Source of the DNA: Spirochaetota bacterium
GTDB taxonomy: Bacteria > Spirochaetota > UBA4802 > UBA5368
DNA: 5,081 bases
Assembly: GCA_017998475.1 (NCBI GenBank)
Contig: JAGODA010000239.1
Location: 1-5,081, forward strand
Direction of reading: 5' to 3'
Shown here in pieces: positions 1 to 3,791 of this stretch (the first letter of the stretch is position 1; the number at the start of each line of letters is the position of its first letter). The position numbers were made by a program, and so were the translations under genes. The notes below the pieces were generated by a model. It was not told where the DNA came from. It made no database searches and saw nothing but the letters and a program-made list of their open reading frames with translations.

Positions 1-140
1 ACTCCGTGATGGCCGACGACACCATGCCGCTCAAGGGCTGGACGGCCGACATCAACGATAGGACGATACAGACCTTCGACTCGGCGACGAAGAAGAGCGT
101 GGCCAACATGATCTCGCTTCTTAAAAACGAAATGTACTGA
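1..140 (+). CDS. C-terminal end of an unrecognised protein (5' truncated by the window)
   Basis: The frame that starts at base 3 is open from the left edge to a TGA at 138-140 and gives 45 residues ending in SLLKNEMY. The codons are GC-rich like those of the neighbouring genes, which supports a real coding end. The tail is mixed polar and charged with one amphipathic stretch near the end (VANMISLLKNEM). It has no membrane segment and no motif that I recognise, so no function is assigned. An ATG at 9-11 is in frame, but no Shine-Dalgarno sequence is visible before it and the frame is open to the edge, so a separate 43-residue protein is less likely than the end of a longer gene. The gene converges on the HAD phosphatase gene with only 20 nt between the stop codons. 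Confidence 0.6.
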   Translation, partial: SVMADDTMPLKGWTADINDRTIQTFDSATKKSVANMISLLKNEMY

Positions 141-141
141 T

Positions 142-160
142 CCGCGCCCCGCGGCGGCGC
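142..160. terminator. GC-rich hairpin between convergent genes, possible weak terminator
   Basis: The 20-nt gap between two convergent stop codons can fold in two alternative ways: CCGCG (142-146) with CGCGG (150-154) around a CCC loop, or GCGCC (144-148) with GGCGC (156-160). No T-run follows directly on either strand, so it is not a textbook intrinsic terminator. Its position between convergent genes is the main support. In a region this rich in G and C such short stems also arise by chance. Confidence 0.25.
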
Positions 161-1264
161 TTAGAGAAAACTTTGAAGCGCCGCTAGCGAATCGGCGACG
201 GCGCCGCCCGAAGAAGCGGTCAGGGCCTCCGTACCGGCGTCCGCCGTAAACCCGGTCGCGTCGCCGCACAGCGCCGGCTGAACGAGCCAGGTCCCGCCGG
301 TCCGTCCGGCGATCGCGGCCATCTCGCGCTGGTAGGGGGGCTTTTCGAGCCGCGCGACCCACAGGCGGTTTTCCGCGTATTCCAGCATGGGGAGGTCGCC
401 CGGGCTGTCCCCGGCGGCGAGAAAGGGCCGTCGGCCGATGAGGTCGAGTATACAGGCCACCTTGCCGGAGTAGGTCGGCGCCGGGTAGACGGTGCGCGCG
501 GTGAGGCGAAGCCCGTCGAGGTATTCCCGGTCCATGTCCGCGTAGCGCGGTTCCGCGCGCACCAGGAGGTGATCTTTATACAGCCGGTGCTCTCGATCGG
601 AGAGAAGCGTCGAGACGCCGATCACGCGCTCCGGCGCTATGCCCTCATCGCAGCCGAGCGCGGCGAGCATGGGGTTCAGCGCGCGAAGCGCCACCCAGCG
701 GATGGTCCAGACGTTGCTCGCCGAGACGATCCACACCTCGAAGCGGTTCGCGATAAGCGCGGCGATGAGCTCGATCATCTCCGGATAGAAGAAGGGGACG
801 GGATAAGAGCTCACGCCCGGCGTGACTTCTATGCGTTTCGGGACGAAGGGCTCGCTCTGCGCGTACACCCGCTCCGTGGCGCCGGTCACGTCGGCGACGG
901 AGAGGCCCCGCATCGCCTCCACGGCCCACACGTAGCCGTTCGAGAGCGGCGCGAAGTCGCCGGCCTGATGTGCCGTCGCGCCGAGGAGCTCCTCGTAATA
1001 GACGGTGAGGTCCGGGCAGGCGGAGAGGCTGACCGTGTCCCCCGCCGGGGAACGAAACGACGGCGCGAGCTCGGCGGGGATATCATCCTTCCTGATAAGC
1101 TTCTCCTTCGCCAGAAGCGCGAGCGTGGCCTCGCCGATGTCGCCGCAGACGATGGTGTTGTCGAAATCGAAGACCGCCGCGTGCCCCTTTCCCGCGCCGG
1201 ACTCTATAAGCCGCTCGAGCCCCGCGCGCGCCCGCTCCGACCAGCCCTTTCCCGCAAGTTTCAT
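161..1264 (-). CDS. HAD-superfamily phosphatase, phosphoserine/phosphorylcholine phosphatase-like
   Basis: A 367-residue protein with all four haloacid dehalogenase (HAD) motifs. Motif I is DFDNT at 33-37 (nucleophile D33, acid/base D35). Motif II is the serine in WIVSAS (S181). Motif III is the lysine in YSGK (K268). Motif IV is GDSPGD at 285-290 (D286, D290 for Mg2+). The approximately 140 residues between motifs I and II form a large cap, as in phosphoserine-phosphatase-type enzymes. The layout, with VIGVSTLL before motif III, recalls phosphorylcholine phosphatase-like proteins; this is from memory, not an alignment. No signal peptide is visible, so it is probably a cytoplasmic phosphomonoesterase. 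The start ATG lies one base after the stop of the upstream transporter gene, with AAGGGGG (1280-1274) nine nucleotides before it inside that gene's last codons, which suggests translational coupling. The fold and phosphatase class are secure; the substrate is unknown. Confidence 0.88.
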   Translation of the reverse strand: MKLAGKGWSERARAGLERLIESGAGKGHAAVFDFDNTIVCGDIGEATLALLAKEKLIRKDDIPAELAPSFRSPAGDTVSLSACPDLTVYYEELLGATAHQAGDFAPLSNGYVWAVEAMRGLSVADVTGATERVYAQSEPFVPKRIEVTPGVSSYPVPFFYPEMIELIAALIANRFEVWIVSASNVWTIRWVALRALNPMLAALGCDEGIAPERVIGVSTLLSDREHRLYKDHLLVRAEPRYADMDREYLDGLRLTARTVYPAPTYSGKVACILDLIGRRPFLAAGDSPGDLPMLEYAENRLWVARLEKPPYQREMAAIAGRTGGTWLVQPALCGDATGFTADAGTEALTASSGGAVADSLAALQSFL

Positions 1265-1265
1265 G

Positions 1266-2564
1266 TTAGCTGGCCCCCTTCGGCCGCGCGTTCCAGATCG
1301 AGACCATCAGGAGGGCCGACACCACCGCGAGCCCCGCGAGCACCCAGAACACGAGCGACCAGTCCCCCTTCGCGAAGTCTTTGAGAAGGCCGATGCCCGC
1401 GCCGGAGAAGATGGCGCCCGTCGCGCCGAGACTCATGGTAAGGCCCGTGGCGATGGAGGCGGCACGCGGGTGGCTGAGGTCGATGGTGGCCGCGCCGCTC
1501 ATGAGCATGTCCGGGCCGTAGATGAGGAAGCCGGCCAGGCCGAGCATGGCCGTTGCCAGGATCCACGACCCGGCCGGAATGGTTACGAAGACCGCGCAGA
1601 CCCCTGCCAGGCCGAAGAGCATGATGGCGCAGACCGGAGCCCGCCGCCGGCCGAACACGTGGTCCGAGGCCCAGCCCGCCGCGACGGCGCCGAGCGAGCC
1701 GATGAGCGGTATGGCGATGGCCGTAAAAGCGCTTCCCTTTATGCTCTGGCCCTGAAAGTCAGCCATGTACTGTACGGTCCAGTTCATGAAGGTGTAGCGC
1801 ACCGAGTTCATACAGAAGAAGCCCATGCCGAGGATCCAGATCATCCTGTTCTGGAGGGTCATAACGAGGATGTCGCGGGTGGAGAGCACCGCTCCCGGAG
1901 AGGATCCAGCCTGGCCCGGGTGATGATCGATATCGTCGCGCACGGGCGGGAAGCCCGCGTCCTCGGGCCGGTTGCGGAGGCCCAGGGCGAAGATGACGGC
2001 CATGGGGACGAGGACGAGTCCCGGCACCATGAAGGCGGCCCGCCAGCCGAGCGAATCGCAGAGGAATCCCGCCAGGAGCCACGAGACGACGTTGCCTACC
2101 TGGTAGCAGGTCGAAATGAGGCCGACGAGCGTGCCGCGGCGCGCGGAGGTGTTCCAGTTGGAGATGACCTGGATGAGAAGCGACCATCCGGCCGACTGGG
2201 CGTAGCCGTTTATGGCCCAGAGAACCAGCATCATGGAAAAAGACGAAGTCATCGAGAAGAGGATGTTCGTCGTCGCGGCGCCGACCAGGGCCAGCGTCAT
2301 GAGGAGCCTGGCCCCGAAACGCTCGCCGAGGGTGCCGTTGACGACCTGTCCGACGGCGTAGCACATGGCATATATGGAAGGAATGAGTCCGATCTGCGCG
2401 GCCGTCCAGTCGCTGAATTCGCGCAGTATGAGGGGCTGGGCGACGGCGAAATTCACACGGCACAGGTAGTACGAGGCGTAGGCGGTCCACAGGAGCCAGA
2501 ATATCCTGAGCTGCCACGCCCGCAGATCGGCCGCGCCGGCGGGCCGGGAATCGGGATTTTTCAT
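1266..2564 (-). CDS. MFS transporter, organophosphate:phosphate antiporter (OPA/GlpT)-like
   Basis: A 432-residue, strongly hydrophobic inner-membrane protein with about 12 helices in two halves joined by a polar loop (about 197-232). OPA-family marks are visible. TM1 carries YYLCRVNFAVAQP, with R36 at the place of GlpT Arg45. RPEDAGFPP lies in the central loop. VRYTFMNW in TM7 puts R256 at the place of GlpT Arg269. SDHVFGRRR (300-308) is the second loop 8-9 type motif, and IYGPDML (348-354) lies near TM10. Family members exchange phosphorylated sugars, glycerol-3-phosphate or similar compounds for phosphate. Two usual OPA positions look changed: Q73 where GlpT has Lys80 and Y154 where it has His165, so the substrate may differ or not be a phosphate ester. 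The start is supported by AAGGAT (2576-2571) at 6-nt spacing. It is first in a two-gene unit with the HAD phosphatase. Family confidence is high, substrate low. Confidence 0.88.
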   Translation of the reverse strand: MKNPDSRPAGAADLRAWQLRIFWLLWTAYASYYLCRVNFAVAQPLILREFSDWTAAQIGLIPSIYAMCYAVGQVVNGTLGERFGARLLMTLALVGAATTNILFSMTSSFSMMLVLWAINGYAQSAGWSLLIQVISNWNTSARRGTLVGLISTCYQVGNVVSWLLAGFLCDSLGWRAAFMVPGLVLVPMAVIFALGLRNRPEDAGFPPVRDDIDHHPGQAGSSPGAVLSTRDILVMTLQNRMIWILGMGFFCMNSVRYTFMNWTVQYMADFQGQSIKGSAFTAIAIPLIGSLGAVAAGWASDHVFGRRRAPVCAIMLFGLAGVCAVFVTIPAGSWILATAMLGLAGFLIYGPDMLMSGAATIDLSHPRAASIATGLTMSLGATGAIFSGAGIGLLKDFAKGDWSLVFWVLAGLAVVSALLMVSIWNARPKGAS

Positions 2565-2586
2565 GGTGCCATCCTTACGGGATTAA

Positions 2587-2614
2587 CATGAGCGCGGCGA
2601 GATTCTTGCTCATG
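2587..2614. promoter_or_regulatory. Inverted repeat over the transporter promoter, candidate operator
   Basis: CATGAGC (2587-2593) and GCTCATG (2608-2614) are perfect 7-bp inverted arms separated by 14 nt. The arm centres are 21 bp apart, about two helical turns, as expected for a dimeric DNA-binding regulator touching one face of the helix. The arms bracket the proposed -10 hexamer and start point of the minus-strand promoter, so a bound protein would block RNA polymerase. The function is inferred. A hairpin in the DNA or in the start of the transcript is an alternative. Confidence 0.4.
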
Positions 2615-2630
2615 AAACCGGTCGAGTCAA
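2602..2630 (-). promoter_or_regulatory. Candidate sigma70 promoter for the transporter-phosphatase unit
   Basis: On the minus strand TTGACT (2630-2625, five of six consensus bases) is followed after exactly 17 nt by AAGAAT (2607-2602, four of six). The start of transcription would fall near 2595, giving a leader of about 31 nt before the transporter ATG with its Shine-Dalgarno sequence. The weak -10 hexamer and the overlapping inverted repeat suggest a regulated rather than strong constitutive promoter. Confidence 0.45.
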
Positions 2631-2669
2631 GAGAAAGGGCGCCCGGCTGGTGTGAAATTATTATGAATA

Positions 2670-2681
2670 TTTTCCGGAAAA
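2670..2681. promoter_or_regulatory. 12-bp perfect palindrome TTTTCCGGAAAA, candidate regulator site
   Basis: TTTTCCGGAAAA reads the same on both strands and sits in the middle of the divergent region. It lies about 40 bp upstream of the transporter -35 hexamer and about 80 bp upstream of the -35 of the SDR promoter, a position that fits an activator or shared regulator site. It is embedded in A/T-rich DNA within an otherwise GC-rich window. No regulator gene is present in the window to pair it with. Confidence 0.35.
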
Positions 2682-2698
2682 CGCGCTGTTTTTATGCC

Positions 2699-2712
2699 GG
2701 GAGGCGGGAGGG
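2699..2712 (+). other. G-rich run with four G-tracts, possible G-quadruplex
   Basis: GGGAGGCGGGAGGG contains tracts of 3, 2, 3 and 3 guanines separated by single bases. This could fold into a two-layer quadruplex with one-base loops on the plus strand. It lies between the two divergent promoters and outside both proposed transcripts, so any effect would be on DNA. It is noted because it stands out from the flanking A/T-rich stretches; no function is known. Confidence 0.25.
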
Positions 2713-2730
2713 TGTCGAATCTTGAGCAGT

Positions 2731-2760
2731 ATTTAAATTAAAATTAATAGTAAAAAAATA
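2731..2760 (+). promoter_or_regulatory. A/T block (UP-element-like) upstream of the SDR promoter
   Basis: Twenty-nine of these 30 bases are A or T, including the palindrome ATTTAAAT (2731-2738) and an A-tract at 2752-2758, in a window that is otherwise clearly GC-rich. The block directly abuts the -35 hexamer, which is where UP elements contact the alpha subunit C-terminal domains of RNA polymerase. It could instead be a site for an A/T-binding nucleoid protein. The composition is seen directly; the role is inferred. Confidence 0.5.
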
Positions 2761-2790
2761 TTGACGCCCCGGCGGCAGGGTGAATATAAT
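2761..2790 (+). promoter_or_regulatory. Near-consensus sigma70 promoter for the SDR-ThDP enzyme operon
   Basis: TTGACG (2761-2766, five of six consensus bases) and a perfect TATAAT (2785-2790) are separated by 18 nt, one more than the optimum. The start of transcription would fall about 2796-2798, leaving a leader of about 100 nt before the SDR start codon. Together with the A/T block just upstream, this is the strongest promoter signal in the window. Confidence 0.75.
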
Positions 2791-2801
2791 TCATAATATG
2801 A
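2791..2801. promoter_or_regulatory. Palindrome TCATA-A-TATGA at the SDR transcription start, candidate operator
   Basis: An 11-bp dyad (5-bp arms around one base) begins directly after the -10 hexamer and covers the expected start of transcription, a common place for a repressor site. It continues into ATGAGCG (2798-2804), a heptamer also present in the transporter-side inverted repeat (2588-2594). The palindrome is short and A/T-rich, so chance is possible. Confidence 0.35.
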
Positions 2802-2897
2802 GCGTCTTTCATTTTGTAAATGGGAGCCGGGTGCGCCCCGACATGTTTTCGGTCCGCCTGCATGCTCGCTATCACGGCCCTGTGGGGGAGGTATTGT
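2797..2897 (+). promoter_or_regulatory. Approximately 100-nt 5' leader of the SDR transcript with small hairpins
   Basis: Between the predicted start of transcription and the SDR start codon lies about 100 nt that is not coding by my reading. It can form CATTT/AAATG (2810-2814 with 2818-2822, 3-nt loop), a CGGG/CCCG-type stem around 2828-2841, and CCC/GGG pairing (2878-2880 with 2884-2886) that would cover the start of the Shine-Dalgarno sequence. No thiamine-pyrophosphate riboswitch or other known riboswitch core was recognised. Translational control through sequestration of the ribosome site is possible but unproven. Confidence 0.35.
2884..2891 (+). promoter_or_regulatory. Strong Shine-Dalgarno sequence that fixes the SDR start
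   Basis: GGGGGAGG lies six nucleotides before the ATG at 2898. This selects MYEDLKGK as the N-terminus rather than the in-frame ATG at 2820, which has no purine-rich site before it, sits in a hairpin arm, and would add 26 residues unlike an SDR N-terminus. Confidence 0.8.
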
Positions 2898-3734
2898 ATG
2901 TATGAAGATTTAAAGGGCAAGACGGCGCTGATCACCGGTTCGGGTAAAAAGACCGGAATGGGATACGGCATCGCCGAGAAGCTCGCGTCACATGGAACGA
3001 ACGTAATCATTTCCGACCTCGGCAAACAGGCGGGGAAGGACGATCCGGTCAAGCTCGGCTCGATCGACGAGATGGAAACCATCGCCGCCGAGCTCGGAAA
3101 GACCTACGGAGTAAAGGCTGTCGCCGTACCGATGGACGTGGTCGACAACGCATCAATCAACGCGGCGGTCGAAACCATCAAGAAGAGCTTCGACCACGTC
3201 GACATCCTCTGCAACAACGCCGGGGCGTCCTTCGGTGTGCCGAACACCGTCATGAACTACGACGAAGCGGCATGGATAAGGACGGTCGACGTCAACCTGT
3301 TCAGTGTTTTCCGCGTTTCCCGGGCGCTTATCCCGCTGATGTTCGGGAAGCCCGCGTCGATCATCAACACGTCCTCGCGCGCGGGGAAGGTCCCGCCGGT
3401 GTTCAACAGCGCCTATGCGGTCGCCAAGGCGGGCGTCATCATGCTCACCAAGACCATGGCCAAGGAGCTCGGGGCGGCGAATATCCGCGTGAATGCCATA
3501 TGCCCGGGGCAGATCATGACCGACCTGGAGAAATGGCGTTTCGGTCTCGAGGCGCAGTTTTTCAACACGACGATCGAGGAGCGGGAGAAGGAGATGTGCA
3601 AGACCATACCGCTGGGCTATATCGGCGAGATACGCGACGCAGGCAGCCTCGCGGCCTTCCTCGCGTCGGAGGAGTCGCGCTACATCACCGGACAGGCGCT
3701 CAACCTGGACGGCGGGCAGTGCATGGAGCTGTAG
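2898..3734 (+). CDS. Short-chain dehydrogenase/reductase (SDR), probably NAD-dependent
   Basis: A 278-residue classical SDR, a cytoplasmic oxidoreductase acting on a hydroxyl or carbonyl substrate. The cofactor motif is TGSGKKTGMGYG at 13-24, two residues longer than the usual TGxxxGxG. D40 at the end of the second strand (VIISDL) favours NAD(H) over NADP(H). NNAG is at 106-109. The catalytic tetrad is N133, S160, Y173 and K177 (INTSSRAG and YAVAK, with the normal 13-residue Ser-Tyr spacing). PGQIMTD and YITGQALNLDGG close the fold. The loop after D40 is longer than usual. The chosen start gives a normal family length and follows a strong Shine-Dalgarno sequence. It is first in an operon with the ThDP enzyme 57 nt downstream, so its substrate is plausibly a precursor or product of that enzyme. 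The family is certain; the substrate is unknown, and a fatty-acid-synthesis role is not suggested by the context. Confidence 0.93.
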   Translation: MYEDLKGKTALITGSGKKTGMGYGIAEKLASHGTNVIISDLGKQAGKDDPVKLGSIDEMETIAAELGKTYGVKAVAVPMDVVDNASINAAVETIKKSFDHVDILCNNAGASFGVPNTVMNYDEAAWIRTVDVNLFSVFRVSRALIPLMFGKPASIINTSSRAGKVPPVFNSAYAVAKAGVIMLTKTMAKELGAANIRVNAICPGQIMTDLEKWRFGLEAQFFNTTIEEREKEMCKTIPLGYIGEIRDAGSLAAFLASEESRYITGQALNLDGGQCMEL

Positions 3735-3744
3735 GAATATTCGA

Positions 3745-3763
3745 GGCGGGCATCAGTCCCGCC
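3745..3763 (+). other. Intercistronic hairpin between the SDR and ThDP enzyme genes
   Basis: GGCGGG (3745-3750) and CCCGCC (3758-3763) form a perfect six-pair GC stem around the 7-nt loop CATCAGT. The next bases (GTATAACC) are not a T-run, so it is unlikely to stop transcription efficiently. It begins 10 nt after the SDR stop codon and ends 28 nt before the next start, a place where hairpins often protect the upstream message or tune relative expression. Confidence 0.4.
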
Positions 3764-3791
3764 GTATAACCAAATCAAGGGAGAAAACGTA

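Noticed and set aside
1005..2591. A 528-codon plus-strand open frame spanning the start of the phosphatase gene and the whole transporter gene on the opposite strand
   Set aside because: Its product is rich in Arg, Glu, His, Gly and Pro with no recognisable domain. It mirrors two well-supported minus-strand genes and arises because GC-rich codons rarely create antisense stops.
2651..2670. A CRP-like site starting with TGTGA
   Set aside because: Only one half-site (TGTGA) is present. The matching TCACA arm is missing at the required spacing.
2820..2897. In-frame N-terminal extension of the SDR by 26 residues from the ATG at 2820
   Set aside because: There is no Shine-Dalgarno sequence before this ATG, which lies in a hairpin arm. 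The added residues are unlike an SDR N-terminus, while the ATG at 2898 has a strong, well-spaced site.
2797..2897. A thiamine-pyrophosphate riboswitch controlling the ThDP-enzyme operon
   Set aside because: The conserved CUGAGA-type core and the second helper-arm sequence were looked for in the leader and not found. Operons that use ThDP as a cofactor are not normally under this switch.
2744..3082. A 112-codon minus-strand frame covering the leader and the start of the SDR gene
   Set aside because: It overlaps conserved SDR codons in antisense and ends in the A/T-rich promoter block. No ribosome site or motif was seen.
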